Part shown: positions 25,855 through 33,908 of the stretch, piece by piece | How the letters are laid out: every line of letters begins with the position of its first letter | Position numbering within the stretch: the stretch's first letter is position 1 | Source of the DNA: CAYRUZ01 sp964427895 | Lineage (GTDB): Bacteria; Patescibacteriota; Gracilibacteria; Peribacterales; Peribacteraceae | NCBI GenBank assembly: GCA_964427895.1 | Contig: CAYRUZ010000002.1 | Coordinates: forward strand, 1 to 64,000 | Reading direction: 5' to 3' | Length of the DNA stretch: 64,000 nucleotides | Program-made: the position numbers and the translations under genes | The notes under the pieces: model-generated | What the model saw: the letters and a program-made list of their open reading frames with translations, nothing else | Database searches by the model: none | Told to the model about the DNA's origin: nothing

Positions 25855-26280
25855 ATGAACAGCAACACTTCGATGCAGGAATTGCTGGAGCTGACGTTCC
25901 GTCTGGGACGCCAGATGCGTCGCAAAATGCTGTGCGTTTCGAAGAACGTGAACATGGTGCAGGTCCATGCCCTGGCGATCATCGCCGAGGCGGAAGGAAT
26001 GACGATGAAGCAGCTGGCGGACAAATTGATGATCACGTCGCCGTCGGCCACGTCGTTCGTGCAACGTCTCGTGACGACCGGTTGGGTGGAGCGGTACAGC
26101 GATCCGAAGAACCGCAAGCAGGTGCACCTGCGCCTGACGAAGTCCGGCAAAAGCGTCCTCAGCCAGAAGATGCAGGAGCGGGACGAGGCCGCCAAACTTC
26201 TCCTTTCACGTCTTCCCCAATCCGACCAGCGCGATCTGCTCCGTATCCTTCGCCGCCTCGTCGAGTCCCTCGAAGGCTGA
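25855..26280 (+). CDS. MarR-family transcriptional regulator
   Basis: A 141-aa winged-helix dimeric regulator. VQVHALAIIAEAEGMTMKQL leads into the helix-turn-helix LADKLMITSPSATSFVQRL, then the wing WVERYSDPKNRKQVHLRLT with the conserved Asp-Arg/Lys, and a C-terminal dimerisation helix. ATG 25855 fits the usual length. It is the first gene of an operon with a MacA-like and two MacB-type genes; the likely role is ligand-relieved repression of that efflux set, with an operator over its own promoter. The ligand is unknown. Confidence 0.87.
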   Translation: MNSNTSMQELLELTFRLGRQMRRKMLCVSKNVNMVQVHALAIIAEAEGMTMKQLADKLMITSPSATSFVQRLVTTGWVERYSDPKNRKQVHLRLTKSGKSVLSQKMQERDEAAKLLLSRLPQSDQRDLLRILRRLVESLEG

Positions 26281-26294
26281 TTTCCCATTTTGTC

Positions 26295-28043
26295 ATGATC
26301 ACCCCTCTCACTATCCTCGCCGCGATGCGCCGCCACCCCTGGCGGACCGCCATCATCGTCGCCGTCGTCCTCGTCGTCGGACTGCCGGTGTTCCTTCTGA
26401 GCCGGCCCAAGGGACCGTCGTACGTTACCGCGGTCGCCCGCAACGGCGACCTCATCCGCACCGTCGAAGCCGTCGGAACTACTACGTCCGATCGTGATTT
26501 GTCGCTGCAATTTCCGACGTCCGGCATCGTGTCGCGGGTTCTCGTGAAGGAAGGGCAGCGGGTCACCGCCGGCCAGACGCTCGCTATGCTCCGCGCCGAT
26601 GATCTTGCCGCTGGCGTGGCTTCGCAGGAGGCGAATCTCCAGTATCTCCAAGCGCAGTACCGGGCCGTCATCGAAGGCACGCGCCCCGAGGATATCGCCA
26701 TCGCGCAGGCGGACGTCGATAGCAAGCGCACGCAGCTCGGCGTGGCTCAAACCGTTCTCACCAACGCCGAAGAAAGCCTCAAAGCATCGCAGCAGAAGCT
26801 TGTCGTTCTGCGCCAACAGGAAACCGTCGCTCTCGCTGGACTCGTTCAGTCCGCGCGAAGCACCATCCAACAGCAATTGGTAGTCGCGGAGAATGCCTTG
26901 GCTGTGATGGATGGAGTCTTGAATGACACGCAGATCGCCGACGCAATCTATCAATCCACCAGCCCCGAGGTCGCCACGGAATTGCGCTTTGCTCGCACGG
27001 ACGCCCAGACGCGCATCCAGGATCTTAAGTTGAAAGTGGCGAGCGTGACGGATGCCGAAGATGCGCTCGTGATCTTCCAGGACGTTCGCACAGTTGTATC
27101 TGACACAGCAAATATCCTCGGCAAAGCCTTCACGACTATCTCGAACCTGAAGGAGTCCGCGTACTTCACCAATACGGAGCGCGAGACGAACAAGTCCACG
27201 CTCAGCACGCAGCGCAGCAATGTGCAGAGCGCGCTCAGCACGCTCGATACCGCGTACAAGGCGCTGCAGGATTCTTCCGCGTCCTATGCCACGCAGATCG
27301 CTGCCGAGACGAGCAGCATCGTCACCGCCACGGGTACGCGCGATCGGGCCAAGGCGGACATCGCCACCTACGAAGCGTCCATCGCCGTTTCCGAAGCACA
27401 GCTGAAAGCCAAACAGGCAGGCTCGCGCAAGTCCGACGTCGATGCCGCCGCCGCGCGCGTGCGTCAGGCCGAAGCGGATCTCGCACGTTCCAGGGCCATT
27501 TACGAGAACACGATGATCAGCTCTCCGGTGAACGGCATCATCACGAAGGTGAACATCAAGGTCGGCGAGGCACTGCCGGTCGGTGGCGCCATCGAAATGC
27601 TCGGCGACAGTCCGTACCGCGTGGAGCTGTTCGCCGCTGAAGTGGATATTCCCAAGGTCCAGATCGGCCAGCGCGCGAGCATCCTGCTCGATGCGTTCCC
27701 CGATAAGCCGCTCGACCTGGCCGTGACGCAGATCGATCCCGCCGCGACGGTGGTTGAGGGAAGCAACAAGTACCGCGTGCTTCTCAACTTCATCACGAAC
27801 GATGATCAGGTGAAGGTCGGCATGACCGGCGACGTGACCATCGTCACCGGACGCCGCGACGGCGTGGTGATGGTGCCGTTCCGCGCCGTCATCGAGAATG
27901 CCCAGAAGCAGAAGATCGTTCGTGTGCTCGAGGGTGATACCGTCATCGAACGCCCTGTCATGACTGGCATGGAGAACGACACGGATGTCGAAATCGTCTC
28001 CGGTGTGGGCAGCGGATCGACCGTCATTCTCCTCGTGAAATAA
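26295..28043 (+). CDS. Periplasmic adaptor/membrane fusion protein (HlyD/MacA-like)
   Basis: A 582-aa adaptor. One N-terminal membrane anchor (about residues 15-35), a biotinyl-lipoyl half motif SRVLVKEGQRVTAGQTLAML, a very long alpha-helical hairpin (about 100-400, Gln/Ala/Ser-rich coiled coil), the second lipoyl half ISSPVNGIITKVNIKVGEAL, and a C-terminal beta-barrel and membrane-proximal domain. Such adaptors link a MacB-type ABC pump to the envelope. It is longer than E. coli MacA because of the hairpin. ATG 26295 is 15 bases after the marR stop; ATG 26325 is an alternative. In a presumed single-membrane CPR cell the partner outside is unclear. Confidence 0.85.
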   Translation: MITPLTILAAMRRHPWRTAIIVAVVLVVGLPVFLLSRPKGPSYVTAVARNGDLIRTVEAVGTTTSDRDLSLQFPTSGIVSRVLVKEGQRVTAGQTLAMLRADDLAAGVASQEANLQYLQAQYRAVIEGTRPEDIAIAQADVDSKRTQLGVAQTVLTNAEESLKASQQKLVVLRQQETVALAGLVQSARSTIQQQLVVAENALAVMDGVLNDTQIADAIYQSTSPEVATELRFARTDAQTRIQDLKLKVASVTDAEDALVIFQDVRTVVSDTANILGKAFTTISNLKESAYFTNTERETNKSTLSTQRSNVQSALSTLDTAYKALQDSSASYATQIAAETSSIVTATGTRDRAKADIATYEASIAVSEAQLKAKQAGSRKSDVDAAAARVRQAEADLARSRAIYENTMISSPVNGIITKVNIKVGEALPVGGAIEMLGDSPYRVELFAAEVDIPKVQIGQRASILLDAFPDKPLDLAVTQIDPAATVVEGSNKYRVLLNFITNDDQVKVGMTGDVTIVTGRRDGVVMVPFRAVIENAQKQKIVRVLEGDTVIERPVMTGMENDTDVEIVSGVGSGSTVILLVK

Positions 28044-28045
28044 GC

Positions 28046-28783
28046 ATGGACGTTCATTCCGCTCCGCTCATCGAGCTGATCGACCTGAAGAAATCGTACT
28101 TCAGCGGAGAGTTGGAGACGCCCGTGCTTCACGGCGTGAACATTTCGATCAATAAGGGCGAATTCGTCGCCATCATGGGTCCGTCCGGTTCCGGCAAATC
28201 GACGCTCATGCACATCATGGGGTTCCTCGACCAGCCAACCGGCGGCCGCTACCTGTTCCAGGGGAAAGAAACGGCGCGCATGGACGACGACGACTTGGCT
28301 GTCATTCGCGGCACGCGCGTCAGTTTCGTCTTCCAGGCATTCAACCTCCTGCCGAAGACGACCGTGTTGAACAACGTGATGCTGCCGCTGCTCTATCATC
28401 CGCACATCCCGGCGGAAGAGCGCACTGCCCGTGCGATGAAGGCCATCGAACTCGTCGGTCTCGCTCATCGTGCGGAGTACTTCACGAACCAGTTGTCAGG
28501 CGGACAGCAGCAGCGCGTGGCCATCGCGCGCTCCCTCGTCTCCGATCCAGAGGTGATCTTCGCTGACGAACCCACGGGCAACCTCGACTCCGCTTCCGGC
28601 GTGGTGGTGATGGAAACGCTGCAGAATTTGCACCGCCAGGGCCATACCATCATCCTCGTCACGCACGAGCATACGACGGCGCGGCACGCCGAGCGCATCA
28701 TCCATATCAAGGACGGGCGCATTGCGACCGATACCAACGATTTCCAGCGCGTCATCGCCAACGCCGTCGATACGCTCAAATAA
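28046..28783 (+). CDS. ABC transporter ATP-binding protein, MacB/LolD type
   Basis: A 245-aa nucleotide-binding subunit. Walker A GPSGSGKST (about residue 46), Q-loop in FVFQAFNLLP, signature LSGGQQQRVAIARSL, Walker B VIFADEPTGNLD and H-loop VTHEH are all intact. It starts 2 bases after the adaptor stop and ends 3 bases before the permease gene, so the three are one operon. It powers the FtsX-like permease encoded next. Confidence 0.95.
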   Translation: MDVHSAPLIELIDLKKSYFSGELETPVLHGVNISINKGEFVAIMGPSGSGKSTLMHIMGFLDQPTGGRYLFQGKETARMDDDDLAVIRGTRVSFVFQAFNLLPKTTVLNNVMLPLLYHPHIPAEERTARAMKAIELVGLAHRAEYFTNQLSGGQQQRVAIARSLVSDPEVIFADEPTGNLDSASGVVVMETLQNLHRQGHTIILVTHEHTTARHAERIIHIKDGRIATDTNDFQRVIANAVDTLK

Positions 28784-28786
28784 CCC

Positions 28787-30007
28787 ATGCTTCTCCGCGA
28801 CACCTTCACCATCGCGCTGCGCGGCATCACGACCAACAAGTCGCGGTCGCTGCTGACCATGCTCGGCATCATCATTGGCGTCGGCTCCGTCGTGCTCATG
28901 ACGTCCATCGGCGGGAGCGTGCAGGAGTTGATCGTCGGCCAGGTGAGCAGCTTGGGCGCAAACAGCATGGTCATCTTCCCCGGACAGGAAGACGGCAACG
29001 GCGCCGGCGCCGGATATGACAGCCTGACGATGGAAGACATGCATGCGCTGGAGCAATTGCCGAGCGTCACGACCATCGCCCCGATCATCATCGTCAACGG
29101 CAAGGTCACATACGGACGCGAGGAGACCAATTCGCAGATCATGGGAACGAGTGACAACTACTTCAAAAACCAGAGCATTTCCGTCGATCGCGGACGCTTG
29201 ATCGACTCGACCGATCAATCTTCCGGGAACTTCGTCGCGGTTCTCGCGCCCGATGCCGCGAAGGACCTGTTCGGCGATCAAGACCCCATGGGCAAGCGCG
29301 TGAAAATCCGCGAGAAGTCCTTCACCGTGATCGGCATCACCAAGCCTCTCGGATCGCAGTTCTTCCAGAACGCCGACAAGCGCGTGTACGTCCCGCTCTC
29401 CACGGCGCGGCTGCTCACGGGACAGAAGTACGTGAATTTCGTGACGATGACCGCGACGGTCGATACGGCTCTTGCGGAAGAGGACGTGCAGGCCTTGCTC
29501 CGCCGAAGGCATCAAATCAACAACCCCGCCGACGATCCCACGAAAGACGACTTCCAAGTGCGCAGTGCCCAGCAGGCGTTGGACATTCTCGGAACGGTTT
29601 CCGTTTCGCTCACGCTCTTCCTCTCGGCCATCGCCGCAATCTCACTCGTCGTCGGCGGCATCGGCATCATGAACATCATGTTGGTGGCGGTGACGGAGCG
29701 CACGCGTGAAATCGGTCTGCGAAAGGCAGTCGGCGCGCGCAAGCGCGACATCCTGATGCAATTCCTCATCGAAGCCGTGCTTCTCACGGTGATCGGCGGC
29801 CTCATCGGCATCGTGTCCGGTCTCGGCATCGCCGCTTTCATCGCGCTCGTGGCGAAGCGCTTCCTCGCCGCGTACGTCTTCGTCATTTCTCCGGGGTCCA
29901 TCGTCCTCGCGGTCTCCGTCGCTGCGACGGTCGGTTTGGTGTTCGGCATTTACCCCGCGCGGCGCGCGGCGAATTTAAGCCCGATGGAGGCGTTGAGATA
30001 CGAATAG
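28787..30007 (+). CDS. MacB/FtsX-type ABC transporter permease
   Basis: 406 aa. One N-terminal membrane helix after ALRGITTNKSRSLLTMLGII (the conserved MacB start), a large extracytoplasmic domain of about 220 residues, then three C-terminal helices with GGIGIMNIMLVAVTERTREIGLRKAVGA, the FtsX-domain coupling motif. With the adaptor it forms a mechanotransmission-type exporter for drugs, peptides or lipopeptides. The ATP-binding domain is on a separate protein, unlike E. coli MacB where both are fused. Confidence 0.93.
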   Translation: MLLRDTFTIALRGITTNKSRSLLTMLGIIIGVGSVVLMTSIGGSVQELIVGQVSSLGANSMVIFPGQEDGNGAGAGYDSLTMEDMHALEQLPSVTTIAPIIIVNGKVTYGREETNSQIMGTSDNYFKNQSISVDRGRLIDSTDQSSGNFVAVLAPDAAKDLFGDQDPMGKRVKIREKSFTVIGITKPLGSQFFQNADKRVYVPLSTARLLTGQKYVNFVTMTATVDTALAEEDVQALLRRRHQINNPADDPTKDDFQVRSAQQALDILGTVSVSLTLFLSAIAAISLVVGGIGIMNIMLVAVTERTREIGLRKAVGARKRDILMQFLIEAVLLTVIGGLIGIVSGLGIAAFIALVAKRFLAAYVFVISPGSIVLAVSVAATVGLVFGIYPARRAANLSPMEALRYE

Positions 30008-30013
30008 GAAAAA

Positions 30014-30042
30014 GTGACAAAATTTTAATAATATTGTATATT
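30014..30042 (+). promoter_or_regulatory. Promoter in an AT-rich gap before a small membrane protein gene
   Basis: GTGACA (30014-30019), 17-nt spacer, TATATT (30037-30042). It predicts a leader of about 50 nt carrying AAAGGAG before the ATG at 30099. Confidence 0.55.
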
Positions 30043-30098
30043 TAGCATGCTGTTTTTTCCACATCACGGTTCAAGCGAGTAAAGGAGCAAAAGAGACG

Positions 30099-30446
30099 AT
30101 GGTGTTCACGGCGATTTTCGCAGCATGTACGACGGTCGTGTTGCTGGTCTGGCTCCATCAACTGCTGTCGCTGCGCCGCGTCAGGACGGACCTGCGAGAG
30201 AATGCTGAGGCTCTATCGAGCCGCGCACAACTCCTCAAGGAACAGATGGACGACGGTCGCATCGAAGCATTCATGGACGATCGTGACGGTCGGCTTCAGA
30301 CCCTTAAGGCCCAGAGGCCATGGCTGCAGCGCAGTATGGGTATCCTCGCCCGAAGTACGCACCAGTGGTCGTTGGTGCTCGTCGCGCTGCTGCTGACGAC
30401 GCTGCTCGTGGCGTGCTGTGAGTTCGTCGCCCGGTCTATTCCGTGA
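30099..30446 (+). CDS. Small two-helix membrane protein of unknown function (115 aa)
   Basis: An N-terminal membrane helix (about 3-22), a charged helical middle (RTDLRENAEALSSRAQLLKE), and a C-terminal membrane helix (about 90-108). No family recognised. A leader with AAAGGAG precedes the ATG. The next gene has the same architecture and regulatory layout, so the two are probably distant paralogues or functional partners. Confidence 0.6.
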   Translation: MVFTAIFAACTTVVLLVWLHQLLSLRRVRTDLRENAEALSSRAQLLKEQMDDGRIEAFMDDRDGRLQTLKAQRPWLQRSMGILARSTHQWSLVLVALLLTTLLVACCEFVARSIP

Positions 30447-30459
30447 TCGAAACAGCGAT

Positions 30460-30488
30460 AAGGGGCCATGCCATGCGCATGGCTCCTT
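30460..30488 (+). terminator. Hairpin between the two small membrane protein genes
   Basis: An 11-bp stem with one G-U pair: AAGGGGCCATG (30460-30470) with CATGGCTCCTT (30478-30488), 7-nt loop. Only a short U-run follows. Confidence 0.45.
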
Positions 30489-30495
30489 TCGCAGT

Positions 30496-30523
30496 ATGAC
30501 AATTCTGCAGAGTATTGTATGAT
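30496..30523 (+). promoter_or_regulatory. Promoter of the second small membrane protein gene
   Basis: ATGACA (30496-30501), 16-nt spacer, TATGAT (30518-30523); leader of about 40 nt with AAAGGAG at 30557-30563. Confidence 0.5.
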
Positions 30524-30569
30524 GCTCGTTGCTTACCCGTTTCTTCAACCATCGCGAAAGGAGATATCC

Positions 30570-30920
30570 GTGAATGATTACTTTTTGATCGCTCTTGCGG
30601 CGCTCGCCTTGTACGCCTGTTTCAGTACAGTCAGGCTGTTTGCCGCCCGCGAATCCGTGCAGGCGCTCGAACGCGAGAGTGCCGACTGTGCTGCCGAGCG
30701 CCAGCGCATCGCATGGCAGCAGCGAGATCTCGATCTGCAACAGATCATGGATTTCCGGGAAAAGGATCCCGGCTACCTCGCCATCTTCGGGCGGCAGGAT
30801 GCCGCACTGAAAAAAATGAAAGTCATGCGGCGATGGATGGTCTTCCACGCCGTGATGGTTGCCGCCAGCATCTGCGCGATCGTCGTCGTCGGCCTGCTCT
30901 GCGCCGACGCGACATTCTGA
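30570..30920 (+). CDS. Small two-helix membrane protein of unknown function (116 aa)
   Basis: GTG start 6 nt after AAAGGAG. N-terminal membrane helix (about 4-20), an amphipathic middle (QALERESADCAAERQRIAWQ), then KVMRRWMVFHAVMVAAS leading into the second membrane helix. No family recognised. It shares helix order, length and Shine-Dalgarno-type leader with the gene just upstream but has its own promoter and terminator. Confidence 0.6.
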   Translation: MNDYFLIALAALALYACFSTVRLFAARESVQALERESADCAAERQRIAWQQRDLDLQQIMDFREKDPGYLAIFGRQDAALKKMKVMRRWMVFHAVMVAASICAIVVVGLLCADATF

Positions 30921-30936
30921 AAACGCGAAAGGGTAA

Positions 30937-30970
30937 GCGAGGGCAGACACATCGTCTGCCCCGCTTTTGT
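30937..30970 (+). terminator. Intrinsic terminator
   Basis: GGGCAGAC (30941-30948), 5-nt loop, GTCTGCCC (30954-30961), the stem extended by GCG/CGC pairs, then TTTTGTG. Confidence 0.75.
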
Positions 30971-31032
30971 GTGCTTCCGCGAATCACCGCCGCCGTCGCA
31001 CAACGCCGGTTTTTCGTGTACACTCGGTGTCC

Positions 31033-31488
31033 ATGAAGATCCGCATCGCAACCGTGCTGGCGTGCGCAGGGGTGCTTGCAACGCTCGCAGCCTGCAAAAC
31101 CGTGCGTGTCGACCCTATGGCCGCATGTTTGCCTGGAGTAAATCCGCAGAAGATCGGTGTGACGGTCACGCGGTTCGTGTATCAATCGAAGGAAACAGGC
31201 TTCTCACTGGAGGGCTGCTTCCCCGTGGTGAACGGAACGTCCGGAACCGGCATGATCCGCCTCATCTCCGCGGACAAGCGCACGCTGCGTGAGCAACAGG
31301 TAGCGGCTCCGTCCGGTCGCAGCGTGGAGTGGAAAGAGGATCGCGTCGTGTACCGCAGCGAAGGCGTGCGCGTGGAGTGGCTGTTGCCCGAAGAGAAGGC
31401 GCAGAAATCATCCGTCGCCAAGCCGGTGAAGCCGCCCAAGGAACCCATCAAGAAAACGGAAAAAGAAGCAACGAAGCCTTCACGCTAA
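31033..31488 (+). CDS. Predicted lipoprotein of unknown function (151 aa)
   Basis: The N-terminus is basic, then hydrophobic, and ends in a lipobox-like LATLAAC (Cys about residue 18), so it is probably exported and lipid-anchored. The middle is beta-rich and the last 25 residues are a Lys/Pro tail. No family recognised. ATG 31033 is chosen from the signal peptide and from TACACT (31019-31024) 8 nt upstream. Confidence 0.65.
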   Translation: MKIRIATVLACAGVLATLAACKTVRVDPMAACLPGVNPQKIGVTVTRFVYQSKETGFSLEGCFPVVNGTSGTGMIRLISADKRTLREQQVAAPSGRSVEWKEDRVVYRSEGVRVEWLLPEEKAQKSSVAKPVKPPKEPIKKTEKEATKPSR

Positions 31489-31503
31489 TTTCCCCGCATC
31501 CCT

Positions 31504-31893
31504 ATGTACCGCGTCGTTCACTTCGAAGTTCATGCAGAGGATCCCGATCGTGCGATAGCGTTCTACGGTGAGATTTTCGGATGGGCGTTCGCCCCCTTCC
31601 CGGGCCCCTTTCCTTATTGGATCATCACGACCGGCCCGGAGGACGCCCGCGGAATAAACGGCGGTTTGTTCAAGCGCGAGGGAGCAGCGCCTGTCGACGG
31701 AGCGGCGGTGAATGCGTATGTCTGCACTATCGGTGTGGATGACATCGATTCCGTTGTCGAGAAGGTGCTCTCAGCAGGCGGAAAGCGGGCCACGAACAAG
31801 ATGTCGATTCCAGGTGTTGGTTGGCTTGCGTATTGCAAAGATCCAGAAGGCAACATTTTCGGCATCATGCAGCCCGACGCGAACGCGAAATAA
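31504..31893 (+). CDS. VOC-superfamily protein (glyoxalase/bleomycin-resistance-like)
   Basis: A 129-aa single VOC module pair: VVHFEVHAEDPDRAIAFYGE at the start gives the first metal His and the characteristic AxxFYxxxFGW, and KDPEGNIFGIMQP at the end gives the last Glu-side strand. Such proteins bind small ligands, often with a metal, as lyases, isomerases, dioxygenases or resistance proteins. The substrate is not predictable. It lies 15 bases after the lipoprotein gene. Confidence 0.8.
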   Translation: MYRVVHFEVHAEDPDRAIAFYGEIFGWAFAPFPGPFPYWIITTGPEDARGINGGLFKREGAAPVDGAAVNAYVCTIGVDDIDSVVEKVLSAGGKRATNKMSIPGVGWLAYCKDPEGNIFGIMQPDANAK

Positions 31894-31938
31894 GACGGAC
31901 GTTCATCCGTCATACATCCTGTTTTCCTTCTATCCTTC

Positions 31939-32220
31939 ATGTCGAAACCCATCTGGTTCAAAGCGAAACGCTACGGCTGGGGCTGGACTCCCGCCACGTG
32001 GCAGGGCTGGCTCATCCTCGCCGCGTTCGTCGCCGTCGTCGTCTACGACTTCCTGCGCGTCGATGCCGCGTCGCACTCCGTGTCCGACACGCTGATCAAT
32101 TGGGTGCCCGATGCCTTGGGGCTCACACTCATCCTCATTGTCATTTGCTCCATGACCGGAGAACGGCCGCGCTGGCGCTGGGGCGATGCGGAGCGGAAAT
32201 TTGACGGCAAAGAGGAATAA
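31939..32220 (+). CDS. Conserved small membrane protein (93 aa)
   Basis: Begins with a Trp-rich segment, WFKAKRYGWGWTPATWQGW, that I recognise as common to a family of small uncharacterised bacterial membrane proteins, followed by two membrane helices (about 22-40 and 58-75) and a basic, Trp-containing tail. Function unknown. It has no Shine-Dalgarno and follows the VOC gene by 45 bases. Confidence 0.7.
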   Translation: MSKPIWFKAKRYGWGWTPATWQGWLILAAFVAVVVYDFLRVDAASHSVSDTLINWVPDALGLTLILIVICSMTGERPRWRWGDAERKFDGKEE

Positions 32221-32228
32221 GCGCCGTA

Positions 32229-32256
32229 TTGTGCGCAGGGCGTTTTCTTGTAAAAT
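32229..32256 (+). promoter_or_regulatory. Probable tRNA-Tyr promoter
   Basis: TTGTGC (32229-32234), 16-nt spacer, TAAAAT (32251-32256), about 35 nt before the mature tRNA. Confidence 0.4.
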
Positions 32257-32291
32257 GCCCCAGCAACAGATCGTTCCAGCATATTTTCCGT

Positions 32292-32377
32292 GGGTCGGTA
32301 CCGAAGCGGTCAAACGGGCCTGACTGTAAATCAGGTGGCTTACGCCTTCGAAGGTTCGAGTCCTTCCCGGCCCACCA
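32292..32377 (+). tRNA. tRNA-Tyr (anticodon GUA)
   Basis: An 86-nt class II tRNA. Acceptor GGGTCGG (32292-32298) pairs with CCGGCCC (32367-32373) with one U-G. The anticodon loop CTGTAAA sits on a CTGA/TCAG stem, a long variable arm follows, and the T arm is GAAGG-TTCGAGT-CCTTC. The 3' ACCA end is encoded. Confidence 0.95.
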
Positions 32378-32389
32378 GTCTCATTATCC

Positions 32390-33856
32390 TCACTTCTTCA
32401 GCGCCAGCTGATACAGCCTCTGGCCCGCCGGCGTGGGATAGTTTTGCGACACGCACGCCATGCACAGCTGATTCACGCTCTTGCCGAGGGCGCGGGGGAT
32501 CGCCTGCACGGGCAGGTACTTGATGGAATCGATGCCGAGATCCGTCGCGATCGCGTGCAGAACGCCGTCGGGCAATACCCCTTTCACAAGGGTGCCGTCC
32601 GAATACTTGTGTGCGAGCAATTCACCGACCGTCGAGAAATCGATGCCGTAGAAGCACGGTGACAGGATGGGCGGACTCGCGAGTCGCAGGTGGATTTCCT
32701 TTGCCCCCTTCTCGCGGAGCTGGCGCACAAGCACCTTCATCGTCGTGCCGCGCACGAGACTATCGTCGATGAGGACCACCGATCGCCCGGCGATCAGAGA
32801 GGCATCGATGTCGTACTTCAGCAGTGCCTTCTGCTCTCGGTCGCCTGGTGTGATGAATGTGCGGCCGACCTCTTCGCGCTTGCTGATGGCATCTACGCGC
32901 CGCATGCGGCGGAGATCCGTGTAGCCGTTGGCCGCGATCTTGGCGGATTCCGGCACGGGAACGACGATGTCCCCGACAGGCGTCTCTCGGTCCATCTCGC
33001 CCAGAATCTTCCCGCATTCGTAACGCGCGTTTGCGACGGAAACACGGTCGATGCGTGCGCGGTGGTCGGCGAAATACACCGCTTCGAAGAAGCACAGGGC
33101 TGGGGTCGGTTCCCACAGTCGACTCTTTTTCACGCTGCGCTTGTCCGCGTCAATTTTGATCATTTCGCCCGGATCGATCGTGCGCGTGCGCACATCGTGC
33201 CACAGGGCGCGCAACGCGGAATCCTCCGAGGCAACAGCGACGAGTGATCCGTTCTGCGCGTAAGCGAGGGGATGAAATCCCCATTGGTCGCGCACCGCGT
33301 ACACGTTTCCTGCACCGTTCATGAGGACGACGTTTATCGATCCATCGAGTGCGCCGAGCGAACCGAGCACTGCGCGCATGCTGCGTCCGCCAGAATCGCG
33401 CAATCCTGAAACGATGGTCTGCCCGATGATCTCCGTATCGCCCTCGAACCGCGGCGGACAACCGTTTTCGCGCAACGCGGCTTCCTGGGCTCGATAGTCG
33501 GGAATATTCCCGTTGAATCCGAACGCGAATGCTCGCCGCGGGTCGCTGTGCGCGTATTGGAAGGGTTGCACCAGATACGGTTGGAGCGATTCATTCGTAG
33601 CGTAGCGCGTGTGTGCAATGGCCACGCTGCCCTGGGCGCCTTTGGCGCGGAGCCGGTCCGGGCTGAGTACGTCGCGCACAAGGCCGTTGTCCTTCAGTGA
33701 ATCAATGAGCGGTTGCCCGTCGGGCCGTTTCCACGCGATGCCGGCCCCCAGCTCGCCGCGATGCTGCAGCGAGTGGGCAAGAGCCACTGCCAAGGGCACG
33801 ACGTCCGCCTTCCCCTCGAGGTCAATGACGGCCGCGACACCGCAATTTTCATGCAT
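32390..33856 (-). CDS. purF: Amidophosphoribosyltransferase
   Basis: A 488-aa enzyme that makes phosphoribosylamine from PRPP and glutamine, the first step of purine synthesis. The catalytic Cys is at position 5 (MHENCGVAAVID), so a tetrapeptide would be removed; HSLQHRGELGAGI and the glutaminase core follow. The PRPP loop is VVLIDDSLVRGTT, and the C-terminus has CMACVSQNYPTPAG. ATG 33856 is supported by TAGCAT (33865-33870) 8 nt upstream and by the N-terminal Cys. No other purine gene is nearby. Confidence 0.93.
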   Translation of the reverse strand: MHENCGVAAVIDLEGKADVVPLAVALAHSLQHRGELGAGIAWKRPDGQPLIDSLKDNGLVRDVLSPDRLRAKGAQGSVAIAHTRYATNESLQPYLVQPFQYAHSDPRRAFAFGFNGNIPDYRAQEAALRENGCPPRFEGDTEIIGQTIVSGLRDSGGRSMRAVLGSLGALDGSINVVLMNGAGNVYAVRDQWGFHPLAYAQNGSLVAVASEDSALRALWHDVRTRTIDPGEMIKIDADKRSVKKSRLWEPTPALCFFEAVYFADHRARIDRVSVANARYECGKILGEMDRETPVGDIVVPVPESAKIAANGYTDLRRMRRVDAISKREEVGRTFITPGDREQKALLKYDIDASLIAGRSVVLIDDSLVRGTTMKVLVRQLREKGAKEIHLRLASPPILSPCFYGIDFSTVGELLAHKYSDGTLVKGVLPDGVLHAIATDLGIDSIKYLPVQAIPRALGKSVNQLCMACVSQNYPTPAGQRLYQLALKK

Positions 33857-33864
33857 GGTTGTCC

Positions 33865-33894
33865 ATGCTACAGGAAAAAAGAACACGCGCTCAA
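33865..33894 (-). promoter_or_regulatory. purF promoter
   Basis: TTGAGC (33889-33894), 18-nt spacer, TAGCAT (33865-33870). It lies inside the loop and stem of the ZIP-gene terminator, so the two signals share bases. Confidence 0.4.
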
Positions 33895-33903
33895 TACGTG
33901 TTC
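33875..33903 (-). terminator. Intrinsic terminator of the ZIP transporter gene
   Basis: On the minus strand GAACACG, a 9-nt loop, CGTGTTC and then six T. Confidence 0.75.
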
Positions 33904-33908
33904 CTTCC

